From the NCBI GenBank assembly GCA_002311835.1, contig DBZY01000020.1, positions 1 to 13,423 on the forward strand: a DNA stretch of 13,423 nucleotides, written 5' to 3'. The position numbers and the translations under genes are program-made. The notes below the pieces were generated by a model, which was given only the letters and a program-made list of their open reading frames with translations, did not search any database and was not told where the DNA came from. Positions 6,601 through 13,423 of the stretch are shown one piece after another (positions within the stretch are counted from its first letter, which is position 1; each line of letters begins with the position of its first letter). The DNA comes from Proteobacteria bacterium UBA1148. Lineage in GTDB: Bacteria; Pseudomonadota; Gammaproteobacteria; Steroidobacterales; Rariloculaceae.

Positions 6601-7716
6601 GCGGCCGGTGGGCCACAAGGGTTGAAATCTGGCAGCAAGATAACAAAAGGTTATTTGGATGAGCTTCCGCGCGAGAAGTGGTTCGAGGTTCGAGTGAGAA
6701 ACGAAGAGGCTAACTCCCAACTCGAACGGGCAGCGGAACATTTGCGAAATCAGAGTCAAGAATTCGAGCGGCTCTTCGAAGAGAAAAAGCAGAAAATTAC
6801 TGCTGGCGATGATCTGGCGCCGGGAGTTCTCAAGATGGTTAAAGTTTATCTTGCCGTTAAGCGACACGTGCAACCGGGCGACAAAATGGCTGGTCGTCAC
6901 GGTAATAAGGGTGTGATCTCCACAATCGTACCCGTAGAGGATATGCCTTACATGGAAGACGGTACGCCCATAGATATTGTACTTAATCCGCTGGGGGTGC
7001 CTTCACGTATGAATGTCGGTCAGGTGCTCGAAACGCACATGGGTTGGGCCGCTAGGGAACTAGGCCGCAAGATAGAGAAAATGTTGGATTCCAATGAGTC
7101 GGCGGCTGCGATTCGACGGTTCCTAGAACAGCTGTACAACGAGACCGGGGGTCAAAAGGAAAATCTCAAGGGCATGAACGCAGAAGAGTTGATCGAGCTT
7201 GCTCACAACTTAGTTAAAGGTGTGCCGATGGCTACACCGGTTTTCGATGGCGCGAACGAGCAGGAGATAAAGGGTCTATTAAAGATGGCGGGGCTACCTG
7301 AGTCCGGGCAAGCTACTCTCTACAATGGGCGGACTGGCGAGGCCTTCGACAGACCCGTAACCGTGGGTTACATGTACATGCTGAAGCTTAATCACCTGGT
7401 TGATGACAAGATGCATGCTCGATCCACAGGTCCTTACAGTCTAGTCACACAGCAACCTCTTGGCGGTAAGGCTCAATTCGGAGGGCAACGATTCGGAGAG
7501 ATGGAGGTGTGGGCATTAGAGGCTTATGGTGCTGCATACACACTTCAAGAGATGTTGACCGTTAAGTCAGACGACGTTCAGGGTCGTACCAAGATGTACA
7601 AGAATATCGTCGATGGAACGCATGAAATGCAGGCGGGAATGCCGGAGTCCTTTAATGTGCTGGTTAAAGAGATCAGGTCTCTTGGCATCAATATTGAGTT
7701 GGAACAAAGAAAATGA
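3628..7716 (+). CDS. rpoB: RNA polymerase subunit beta
   Basis: Beta forms, with beta', the active centre of RNA polymerase. The product is 1362 residues (1342 in E. coli) and complete. It begins MAYSFTEKKRIRKNFGKLP, as in gammaproteobacteria. The rifampicin region runs from about 515 (GSSQLSQFMDQNN) to 541. The E. coli resistance positions Gln513, Asp516, His526, Arg529 and Ser531 correspond to Gln521, Asp524, His534, Arg537 and Ser539, all in the susceptible state. GYNFEDS with Glu821-Asp822 (E. coli 813-814) and GDKMAGRHGNKG with Lys1086 and Lys1094 (E. coli 1065 and 1073) line the active site. About 13 extra residues lie between these two motifs. The start ATG has GAGGT at 3615-3619. rpoC follows after 55 nt, so the two are probably co-transcribed. 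No frameshift or foreign segment is apparent. Confidence 0.99.
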   Translation: MAYSFTEKKRIRKNFGKLPAVLDVPSLLSIQLTSYQKFLQQEVPVNQRKDRGLHAAFNSVFPIVSYSGSAALEYVSYRLGEPGFDVKECQLRGLTYAAPLRVLVRLVIYDKESSGSKNKKKVKDIREQEVYLGEMPLMTNNGTFVINGTERVIVSQLHRSPGVFFDHDKGKTHSSGKLLFSARVIPYRGSWLDFEFDAKDCVFVRIDRRRKLPVTILLRALEYTNEEILAFCFETNEFSLGSKGISLKLVAERLRGETARFDIKVGRKVIVKKDRRITIRNVRQLEKAEVKELDVPLEYLEGRILAHDVVNEETGELLAEANDELTLEIIEKLIESGTKKINVLYVNDFDRGPFISNTLRIDSTRSRLDALVEIYRMMRPGEPPTKDAAENLFQNLFFNTERYNLSAVGRMKFNRRVGRDESEGEGILSKKDITDVLSTLIDIRNGNGSVDDIDHLGNRRVRSVGEMAENAFRIGLVRVERAVKERLTLADSEGLMPQEMINAKPVAAAVKEFFGSSQLSQFMDQNNPLSEVTHKRRVSALGPGGLTRERAGFEVRDVHPTHYGRVCPIETPEGPNIGLINSLAVYARTNEYGFLETPYRKVVNGRVRGDIEYLSAIEEGQFVIAQANASLTTRGQFVEELVSCRYLNEFALFPSEQIRYMDVSPKQIVSVAASLIPFLEHDDANRALMGSNMQRQAVPTLRTETPLVGTGMERTVAVDSGVTVIARRGGRVDSVDASRIVVRVNDKETTAGEAGVDIYNLTKYTRSNQNTCINQKPLVKAGDVIERGDVLADGPSTSLGELALGQNLLVAFMPWNGYNFEDSILISERVVEEDRFTTIHIEELTCVSRDTKLGPEEVTGDIPNVGDAALAKLDESGIAFIGAEVRASDILVGKVTPKGETQLTPEEKLLRAIFGEKASDVKDTSLRVPPGMDGVVIDVRVFTRDGVEKDVRALSIERQELEVVRKDLDDQRRILEEDIYQRVEQLLHSKVAAGGPQGLKSGSKITKGYLDELPREKWFEVRVRNEEANSQLERAAEHLRNQSQEFERLFEEKKQKITAGDDLAPGVLKMVKVYLAVKRHVQPGDKMAGRHGNKGVISTIVPVEDMPYMEDGTPIDIVLNPLGVPSRMNVGQVLETHMGWAARELGRKIEKMLDSNESAAAIRRFLEQLYNETGGQKENLKGMNAEELIELAHNLVKGVPMATPVFDGANEQEIKGLLKMAGLPESGQATLYNGRTGEAFDRPVTVGYMYMLKLNHLVDDKMHARSTGPYSLVTQQPLGGKAQFGGQRFGEMEVWALEAYGAAYTLQEMLTVKSDDVQGRTKMYKNIVDGTHEMQAGMPESFNVLVKEIRSLGINIELEQRK

Positions 7717-7771
7717 AATCACGATATGCGCATAGAGATTATTTAGCCAGCTTGGCAGTAGGTGTAATCAT

Positions 7772-10700
7772 ATGAAGGATTTACTGAGGCTTTTCAGGCA
7801 ACAGTCTCCCGTTGAAGATTTCGATGCCATTTGTATTGGTCTTGCGTCTCCGGACATGATCCGTTCATGGTCTTATGGAGAAGTTAAAAAACCGGAGACG
7901 ATCAACTACAGAACGTTTAAACCTGAACGGGATGGCTTATTTTGCGCAAAAATATTCGGGCCAGTTAAGGATTACGAGTGCCTGTGCGGAAAGTACAAAC
8001 GACTGAAACATCGCGGGGTGGTATGTGAAAAATGCGGTGTGGAAGTAACACAAACAAAAGTACGTCGCGAGCGCATGGGACACGTTGAACTGGCGAGCCC
8101 AGTTGCTCATATCTGGTTTCTGAAATCGCTGCCATCGCGTATTGGGCTTATGTTAGATATGACGCTGCGGGAGATTGAAAGGATTCTCTATTTCGAAGCG
8201 TTTGTGGTTGTGGAACCTGGTATGACTCCACTGGAGCGCGGCCAAATTCTGACAGAAGAGGCGTATTTGGAGGCTGTTGAAGAGCATGGGGATGAATTTG
8301 ACGCTCGCATGGGTGCGGAGGCTGTTAGGGAGCTACTAGTCTCTTTGGATCTCAACTTCGCAATTGCCCAGGTTCGAGAAGGTATTGCAGGAACGAAGTC
8401 AGAAACCAAAATCAAGCGTTTAACAAAACGACTGAAGCTACTTGAAGCTTTTATCGATTCTAAGAACAAGCCTGAGTGGATGGTAATGACTGTCCTACCT
8501 GTCCTACCACCAGACCTTAGGCCCTTGGTTCCACTAGATGGTGGGCGTTTTGCTACATCTGATCTTAATGATCTGTATCGCCGTGTGATCAATCGCAATA
8601 ATCGGTTGCGCAGACTTTTAGAGCTCAATGCGCCCGACATCATCGTTCGCAACGAGAAGCGAATGCTACAGGAATCGGTAGATGCGCTGCTGGATAATGG
8701 ACGGAGGGGCCGAGCTATCACTGGGACAAACAAACGTCCTCTTAAATCTCTGGCGGATATGATTAAAGGCAAGCAGGGGCGTTTCAGGCAAAATCTCCTT
8801 GGTAAGCGTGTGGACTACTCTGGTAGATCGGTCATTGTGGTGGGCCCTACTCTGAAGTTACATCAGTGTGGTCTTCCAAAGAAGCTTGCTCTGGAGCTAT
8901 TCAAGCCATTTATTTTCTCGAAGCTTCAGCTAGGCGGAGAGACAACCACCATCAAAGCTGCAAAGCGCTTAGTAGAGCGAGAGGGTTCGGAGGTATGGGA
9001 TATCCTTGAAGATGTAATTCGTGAGCACCCGGTTATGTTAAATCGGGCGCCGACCCTACATAGGCTCGGAATACAAGCATTCGAACCAGTCTTGGTCGAG
9101 GGTAAGGCAATACAGTTGCACCCCTTAGTTTGCACGGCTTTCAATGCTGATTTTGACGGTGATCAGATGGCCGTCCACGTGCCATTGTCCCTGGAAGCTC
9201 AGTTAGAAGCGAGAGCTCTCATGATGGCTAGTAATAACATTCTCTCGCCAGCGAACGGTGAGCCGATCATTGTCCCATCCCAAGATGTGGTTCTTGGCCT
9301 TTATTACATGACTCGGGACCGAATTAATGCGTTGGGCGAGGGCATGACGTTCTCAGATGTGAAAGAGGTCCACCGGGCTTATGAAAACCACGTTGCCGAG
9401 CTGCATGCGAAAGTCACAGTTAGAGTCCCCGATATTTTGGTTGGAGGCCAGGATGGTGACAATGCTAAAGCATCAAGGACGAAGCTGGTAGAAACAACGG
9501 TTGGGAGAGCACTTCTTTCAGAGATCATGCCGGAGAGGTTAAGCTTTGATTTGATCAATCAACCGATGAACAAGCGAGCCATTTCAGGTGCCATAAATGC
9601 TTGTTATCGACAGCTGGGCATCAAGGAAGCGGTCGTTTTTGCTGATCAACTTATGTACACCGGGTTTAATTATGCAACCCTTGCCGGAGTATCCTTCGGT
9701 ATTAACGATATGGTCGTTCCTGAGCAGAAAACGGCGATCCTGAATATAGCTGAGCAAGAGGTGAAGGATATTCAGGATCAGTACGCATCCGGACTCGTTA
9801 CGGACGGAGAACGTTATAACAAAGTCATTGATATTTGGTCGCGAACGAACGACCAGGTTGCTAAGGCAATGATGGAGAAGTTGGGTTCCGAGACAGTCGT
9901 TGATTCGAAGGGTAACGATGTTGTGCAAGAATCGTTTAATTCTATTTACATGATGGCTGATTCCGGTGCTCGGGGATCAGCTGCTCAGATTCGTCAGCTC
10001 GCGGGTATGCGTGGCCTCATGGCCAAACCAGATGGGTCTATTATTGAAACACCTATCACGTCGAATTTCCGCGAGGGTTTGGACGTCTTGCAGTACTTCA
10101 TTTCAACCCACGGTGCGCGAAAAGGGCTCGCCGATACAGCCTTGAAGACCGCTAACTCCGGGTATTTAACACGGCGCCTGGTAGATGTTGCCCAGGATCT
10201 GGTTGTAACTGGCCCCGACTGTGGTACCGAAGAAGGCTTGATGATGCACCCGCTCGTTGAGGGTGGTGACGTCGTAGAGCCACTACGAGATCGTGTGCTT
10301 GGCCGTGTGGCCGCAGCTGATGTTCTGATTCCCGGAACCGAAAGCAAACGGTCCCCCACCGTACTGATTGAGGCCGGCACGTTGCTGGATGAGGAGGAGG
10401 TCAAAGAGCTTGAGGCGGCGTCCATCGATCAATTGCTGGTCCGTTCGCCAATCACCTGTAAAACCCGTTATGGGGTTTGCGCACAGTGTTATGGGCGTGA
10501 TCTTGCGCGAGGCCATCGTGTTGACAAAGGCGAGGCGGTAGGCGTAATTGCTGCTCAGTCCATCGGTGAACCGGGTACACAACTCACTATGAGGACGTTT
10601 CATATAGGTGGTGCAGCGTCGCGTTCGGCAGCAATCAACAGTGTAGAGGTAAAGACAAGCGGTACTATCCGGATGCACAATATGAAAACCGTGCAACACG

Positions 10701-12061
10701 AACAGAAAAAGCATCTTGTGGCGACTTCTCGGTCAGGCGAACTTGCAGTTCTGGATGAGTTCGGGCGAGAGCGAGAGCGCTATAAGATACCCTATGGGGC
10801 GACACTTAATGCCCAGGACAGCGATGCCGTTAAGCCTGGGCAGTTAGTTGCACATTGGGATCCTCATATGCATCCGGTGGTCACAGAGGTCAGCGGTCGT
10901 CTGCAATTTGAGGACTTTATTGATGGTGTAACTGTGACGACCGAGATTGATGAGATTACCGGGTTGACGGACATAGTAGTTTTGGATCCGGCAAAGCGTG
11001 GTGCGGGCACGGAGTATCGGCCAACAGTAAAGTTGGTTGATAAAAAGGGTAAGCCTGTGTTTTTCCCTAATACGGATATTCCAGCCGTTTACGCCCTAAT
11101 CTCCGGTGCGGTGCTCAACATGGAGGACGGGGCAACGGTTCTAGTTGGCGATGTTATTGCCCGACTCCCCCAAGAGACTTCGAAGACCCGTGACATTACT
11201 GGTGGTCTACCTAGGGTCGCAGATCTATTCGAGGCACGCCGACCCAAGGAAGCAGCAATTCTCGCCGAGCACACGGGTACCGTGAGTTACGGAAAAGAAA
11301 CTAAAGGCAAACGTCGATTGGTTATTACGGACGAGGATGGGGAGACTCATGAAGAGTTGATTCCGAAGTGGCGGCATCTCAATGTCTACGAGGGTGAAAC
11401 CGTAACTCGCGGTGAGATTATTGCCGATGGTGAGCCAACCCCCCACGATATCCTGCGCCTCAAGGGTGTCGAGAAACTGGCAGATTATCTTGTACGTGAG
11501 ATTCAGGATGTCTATCGGTTGCAGGGAGTTAGGATCAATGACAAACATATCGAAGTAATTATTCGCCAGATGCTGCGCAAGGTAGAGATTGATAACCCTG
11601 GTGGCACACGATTTTTGCATGGAGAGCAGGTCGACAGGGCTAGGGTGTTGGAGAATAACGAGGAGCTTGAAGCTAAAGGTGAAGAACCGGCCACTTTCGA
11701 GAATATATTGCTAGGCATTACTAAGGCCTCGTTGGCAACAGAGTCATTCATCTCAGCGGCTTCTTTCCAGGAAACCACACGGGTGCTTACCGAGGCAGCT
11801 GTTCGTGGGATGCGGGATGATTTGCGTGGGTTGAAAGAGAATGTGATCGTCGGCCGGCTTATTCCGGCGGGAACCGGATTTACTCATCACGAGGCGCGCC
11901 GGCGAACCCAGGAAGACATACTGGGGGAGGAGCTCAAAGGGCTAGAATCTGCGCTCGAAAAGAGCGTGGAGGCCTCGAAGAAGGCTGTGGACGATGAGTC
12001 AGTGCAGTCGGTGGAGAGGGTTGAGACGGCTGATGAGGCCAGAGAGGTGCCTGCGAGCTAA
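7772..12061 (+). CDS. rpoC: RNA polymerase subunit beta'
   Basis: Beta' holds the catalytic magnesium and most of the DNA clamp. The product is 1429 residues (1407 in E. coli). Zinc site 1 is Cys70, Cys72, Cys85 and Cys88 (CLCGKYKRLKHRGVVCEKC), with the same numbering as E. coli. The catalytic loop NADFDGDQM gives Asp460, Asp462 and Asp464, again identical in number. Zinc site 2 is Cys817, Cys896, Cys903 and Cys906. The bridge helix and trigger loop follow, with QLTMRTFHIGGA and His944 (E. coli His936). The last 45 or so residues, after EARRRTQEDI, form a charged, helix-prone tail that differs from the E. coli tail and explains most of the extra length. The ATG has AGGTG at 7760-7764. The TAA stop is directly followed by a Shine-Dalgarno-like GGAGGA, and the rpsL promoter begins 19 nt after the stop. 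Confidence 0.99.
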   Translation: MKDLLRLFRQQSPVEDFDAICIGLASPDMIRSWSYGEVKKPETINYRTFKPERDGLFCAKIFGPVKDYECLCGKYKRLKHRGVVCEKCGVEVTQTKVRRERMGHVELASPVAHIWFLKSLPSRIGLMLDMTLREIERILYFEAFVVVEPGMTPLERGQILTEEAYLEAVEEHGDEFDARMGAEAVRELLVSLDLNFAIAQVREGIAGTKSETKIKRLTKRLKLLEAFIDSKNKPEWMVMTVLPVLPPDLRPLVPLDGGRFATSDLNDLYRRVINRNNRLRRLLELNAPDIIVRNEKRMLQESVDALLDNGRRGRAITGTNKRPLKSLADMIKGKQGRFRQNLLGKRVDYSGRSVIVVGPTLKLHQCGLPKKLALELFKPFIFSKLQLGGETTTIKAAKRLVEREGSEVWDILEDVIREHPVMLNRAPTLHRLGIQAFEPVLVEGKAIQLHPLVCTAFNADFDGDQMAVHVPLSLEAQLEARALMMASNNILSPANGEPIIVPSQDVVLGLYYMTRDRINALGEGMTFSDVKEVHRAYENHVAELHAKVTVRVPDILVGGQDGDNAKASRTKLVETTVGRALLSEIMPERLSFDLINQPMNKRAISGAINACYRQLGIKEAVVFADQLMYTGFNYATLAGVSFGINDMVVPEQKTAILNIAEQEVKDIQDQYASGLVTDGERYNKVIDIWSRTNDQVAKAMMEKLGSETVVDSKGNDVVQESFNSIYMMADSGARGSAAQIRQLAGMRGLMAKPDGSIIETPITSNFREGLDVLQYFISTHGARKGLADTALKTANSGYLTRRLVDVAQDLVVTGPDCGTEEGLMMHPLVEGGDVVEPLRDRVLGRVAAADVLIPGTESKRSPTVLIEAGTLLDEEEVKELEAASIDQLLVRSPITCKTRYGVCAQCYGRDLARGHRVDKGEAVGVIAAQSIGEPGTQLTMRTFHIGGAASRSAAINSVEVKTSGTIRMHNMKTVQHEQKKHLVATSRSGELAVLDEFGRERERYKIPYGATLNAQDSDAVKPGQLVAHWDPHMHPVVTEVSGRLQFEDFIDGVTVTTEIDEITGLTDIVVLDPAKRGAGTEYRPTVKLVDKKGKPVFFPNTDIPAVYALISGAVLNMEDGATVLVGDVIARLPQETSKTRDITGGLPRVADLFEARRPKEAAILAEHTGTVSYGKETKGKRRLVITDEDGETHEELIPKWRHLNVYEGETVTRGEIIADGEPTPHDILRLKGVEKLADYLVREIQDVYRLQGVRINDKHIEVIIRQMLRKVEIDNPGGTRFLHGEQVDRARVLENNEELEAKGEEPATFENILLGITKASLATESFISAASFQETTRVLTEAAVRGMRDDLRGLKENVIVGRLIPAGTGFTHHEARRRTQEDILGEELKGLESALEKSVEASKKAVDDESVQSVERVETADEAREVPAS

Positions 12062-12080
12062 GGAGGATTTGGGGTTTTAG

Positions 12081-12110
12081 TTGACAGTTCGTTGGCCTGA
12101 ACCCTAAAAT
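12081..12110 (+). promoter_or_regulatory. Sigma70-type promoter of the str operon (rpsL-rpsG-fusA)
   Basis: TTGACA (12081-12086), a perfect -35 box, and TAAAAT (12105-12110), 5 of 6 matches to TATAAT, are separated by 18 nt. Transcription would start near 12117, giving a leader of about 125 nt before rpsL. It is the best promoter match in the window and is placed where the str operon needs one. It was found by reading, not by a scoring search. Confidence 0.8.
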
Positions 12111-12116
12111 TTCACG

Positions 12117-12244
12117 CTGCTAGACCGGTCAGCACTGGTCAAGACAAGCTCGCGCCCTGGGGGACGTTCCTTTGGGGGGTAGGAATACCGAGGCCCGTAT
12201 GCCGAGAAACCGGCAGCGGGCCCGATTTTGTATGTGGGTAACTG
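12117..12244 (+). promoter_or_regulatory. Structured rpsL leader
   Basis: The stretch between the predicted transcription start and rpsL is non-coding and can form several stems. GACCGG (12123-12128) pairs with CTGGTC (12135-12140). GGTA (12178-12181) pairs with TACC (12186-12189) around GGAA, a GNRA-type loop. The terminator-like hairpin at 12192-12222 follows. The GGAA loop could instead pair with TTCC (12167-12170), an alternative fold. A putative rpsL leader that ends in an intrinsic terminator has been described for Pseudomonadales; this one has the same position and layout, but I cannot test homology. The ribosome binding site near 12234-12239 (GTGGGT) is weak. Confidence 0.5.
12192..12229 (+). 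terminator. Terminator-like hairpin just before rpsL, possible attenuator
   Basis: GGCCCG (12192-12197) pairs with CGGGCC (12217-12222). After a small internal loop (TA against G), TGCCG (12200-12204) pairs with CGGCA (12211-12215) around AGAAAC. The 11 pairs are almost all G-C. TTTT follows at 12226-12229 after CGA. The short T run suggests partial rather than complete termination. It may end rpoBC read-through, attenuate the str operon from the promoter at 12081, or both. The stem ends 22 nt before the rpsL start. Confidence 0.6.
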
Positions 12245-12619
12245 ATGTCGACAACGAATCAATTAGTTAGGAAGCCTCGTTTTACGAAGAGGGCCAAGAG
12301 TAACGTGCCCGCGCTGGGAGCATCTCCCCAGAAGCGTGGTGTATGTACTCGGGTCTATACTACGACGCCGAAGAAGCCCAACTCAGCGATGCGTAAGGTT
12401 GCGCGCGTGAAATTAACGAATGGTTTTGAAGTAACCAGCTACATTGGTGGCGAAGGTCATAACCTGCAAGAGCATTCGGTCGTGCTCATTAGGGGTGGCC
12501 GTGTTAAGGACCTTCCTGGTGTGCGTTACCACGTCATTCGCGGAACCCTCGATTGCTCTGGTGTTGGAGATCGACGCCAGGGCCGCTCCAAATATGGCGC
12601 TAAACGGCCCAAGAGCTAG
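12245..12619 (+). CDS. rpsL: 30S ribosomal protein S12
   Basis: S12 sits at the decoding centre and affects accuracy; it is the classical streptomycin resistance locus. The 124-residue product has the same length as in E. coli and is nearly collinear with it. Key stretches are SPQKRGVCTRVYTTTPKKPNS, split around residues 27-47, and LIRGGRVKDLPGVRYH (81-96). Lys43 and Lys88 (counting Met) and Pro91 are in the wild-type state. Asp89, methylthiolated by RimO in E. coli, is present. The C-terminus RSKYGAKRPKS is typical. The ATG at 12245 gives the expected MSTTNQLVRKPR; another ATG at 12232 is out of frame. The gene has its own promoter and leader upstream, and rpsG begins 18 nt downstream. Confidence 0.98.
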   Translation: MSTTNQLVRKPRFTKRAKSNVPALGASPQKRGVCTRVYTTTPKKPNSAMRKVARVKLTNGFEVTSYIGGEGHNLQEHSVVLIRGGRVKDLPGVRYHVIRGTLDCSGVGDRRQGRSKYGAKRPKS

Positions 12620-12637
12620 AATCCCAGGACCTGATTC

Positions 12638-13117
12638 ATGTCACGACGAAGCCAAGCTCCCCGCCGAGCCATATTGCCAGACCCCAAGTACGGTAACAGC
12701 ATGCTGGCGAAGTTTATTAACATGGTTATGTTGAGCGGAAAAAAATCTGTCGCAGAACGAATTGTCTATGGTGCGCTTGATCGAATTGCGGATCGTTCGG
12801 GCCAGGATGGGGGTAAGGCGGTAGAGGTACTTCGCGAAGCGCTCGACAACATCAAGCCTGCGGTAGAGGTTAAGTCGAGGCGAGTGGGTGGGGCGACCTA
12901 TCAGGTACCTGTAGAAGTGCGTGCTACCCGTAGAGAAACACTCGCGATGAGATGGGTGATCGACGCCGCCCGCAAGCGATCAGAGAAAACGATGGCCTTG
13001 CGTCTAGCGCACGAGCTGATGGATGCAGCAGACAATAGAGGGGCTGCGGTTAAGAAACGAGAGGACACCCATCGAATGGCCGAAGCCAACAAGGCCTTCG
13101 CCCACTATCGGTGGTAA
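12638..13117 (+). CDS. rpsG: 30S ribosomal protein S7
   Basis: S7 nucleates assembly of the 30S head by binding the 3' major domain of 16S rRNA and lies near the E-site tRNA. The product is 159 residues (156 in the short E. coli form), ending in the conserved REDTHRMAEANKAFAHYRW. The middle part VEVKSRRVGGATYQVPVEVR is the family signature, and the N-terminus has ILPDPKYGN. The few extra residues lie near SGQDGGKAVEVLREAL (about 54-69). The ATG at 12638 follows AGGA (12626-12629). In E. coli S7 represses the operon by binding an rpsL-rpsG spacer of roughly 100 nt. Here the spacer is 18 nt, so that target cannot be present in the same form. fusA follows after 22 nt. Confidence 0.98.
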   Translation: MSRRSQAPRRAILPDPKYGNSMLAKFINMVMLSGKKSVAERIVYGALDRIADRSGQDGGKAVEVLREALDNIKPAVEVKSRRVGGATYQVPVEVRATRRETLAMRWVIDAARKRSEKTMALRLAHELMDAADNRGAAVKKREDTHRMAEANKAFAHYRW

Positions 13118-13128
13118 TCAATGAGTTT

Positions 13129-13132
13129 GAGG
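13129..13132 (+). promoter_or_regulatory. Ribosome binding site of fusA
   Basis: GAGG lies 7 nt before the GTG at 13140 and supports that start. An AAGGA at 13134-13138 is too close to serve it. The ATG at 13121 is in another frame and gives no EF-G-like protein. Confidence 0.55.
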
Positions 13133-13139
13133 CAAGGAC

Positions 13140-13423
13140 GTGGCACGGCAGACCCCCATAGAGCGTTATCGCAACATCGGCATCATGGCCCACATCGATG
13201 CAGGCAAAACGACAACGACTGAACGCGTTCTTTTCTATACCGGGGTATCTCACAAGATGGGTGAGGTACATGACGGTGCTGCGGTTATGGACTGGATGGA
13301 GCAGGAGCAAGAACGCGGTATAACCATTACTTCCGCCGCCACCACCACTTTTTGGAAGGGAATGGATCAGCAATTCGCTGAATACCGAATCAACATCATC
13401 GATACCCCGGGCCACGTGGACTT
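13140..13423 (+). CDS. fusA: Elongation factor G, N-terminal part (cut by window end)
   Basis: EF-G is the GTPase that moves tRNAs and mRNA through the ribosome and, with RRF, recycles ribosomes. Only the first 94 codons plus two bases are in the window; the full protein is usually about 700 residues. The start is GTG, giving an N-terminus ARQTPIERYRNIGI close to that of E. coli EF-G after the initiator. The P loop AHIDAGKT is at 17-24. The switch I region RGITITSAATT is at 59-69, with the invariant Thr. Switch II, DTPGHVD, is at 88-94 and includes catalytic His92. The gene follows rpsG by 22 nt in the standard str operon order. A tuf gene may follow outside the window. Confidence 0.97.
   Translation, partial: MARQTPIERYRNIGIMAHIDAGKTTTTERVLFYTGVSHKMGEVHDGAAVMDWMEQEQERGITITSAATTTFWKGMDQQFAEYRINIIDTPGHVD

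Noticed and set aside
8188..8772. 194-codon open frame on the minus strand inside rpoC
   Set aside because: It is antisense to a conserved coding region. Its Ser/Arg-rich product is what the reverse complement of such codons gives.
12444..12734. 96-codon open frame spanning the end of rpsL and start of rpsG
   Set aside because: It is an alternate frame of two certain ribosomal protein genes, with no family resemblance.
1..13423. Mobile element, CRISPR array, toxin-antitoxin or defence island
   Set aside because: Gene order is the conserved housekeeping one throughout. There are no direct repeats of spacer type, no transposase or integrase reading frames, and no gap long enough to hide a cassette.

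Overview
This window is a conserved core block of a bacterial chromosome. It holds the secE-nusG-rplK-rplA-rplJ-rplL-rpoB-rpoC cluster followed by the start of the str operon (rpsL-rpsG-fusA). The 3' part of a tRNA-Trp gene sits at its left edge. Every gene is on the + strand. The organism is most likely a gammaproteobacterium. SecE is the long form with three predicted membrane segments, the proteins resemble E. coli and Pseudomonas homologues along their length, and a tRNA-Trp directly before secE is the order I know from Pseudomonas-type genomes. Base composition looks balanced by eye. I cannot place it to order or genus.

Layout. 1-50: tRNA-Trp, with its 5' part outside the window. 143-2217: secE, nusG, rplK and rplA, packed with gaps of 3, 29 and 0 nt and probably one transcript. 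2218-2505: a 288-nt non-coding stretch rich in inverted repeats before rplJ, the position of the L10 autoregulatory leader. 2506-3470: rplJ and rplL. 3471-3627: a 157-nt spacer with two small hairpins. 3628-12061: rpoB and rpoC. 12062-12244: a 183-nt spacer with a good sigma70-type promoter, a leader of about 125 nt and a GC-rich hairpin followed by TTTT just before rpsL. 12245-13423: rpsL, rpsG and the first 94 codons of fusA.

How the genes work together. SecE is part of the protein-export channel. NusG couples RNA polymerase to Rho or to the ribosome. L11, L1, L10 and L7/L12 belong to the large-subunit stalk regions that recruit translation factors. RpoB and RpoC are the catalytic RNA polymerase subunits. 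S12, S7 and EF-G serve decoding, 30S assembly and translocation.

I found no undescribed system, mobile element, CRISPR array or foreign gene. What merits a second look is regulatory: the rpsL leader with its attenuator-like hairpin, the rplJ leader with competing pairings, and very short nusG-rplK and rpsL-rpsG spacers that leave little room for E. coli-style L1 and S7 control. There is also one protein-level oddity: Leu162 of NusG, where E. coli has Phe165, a residue that contacts S10 and Rho.
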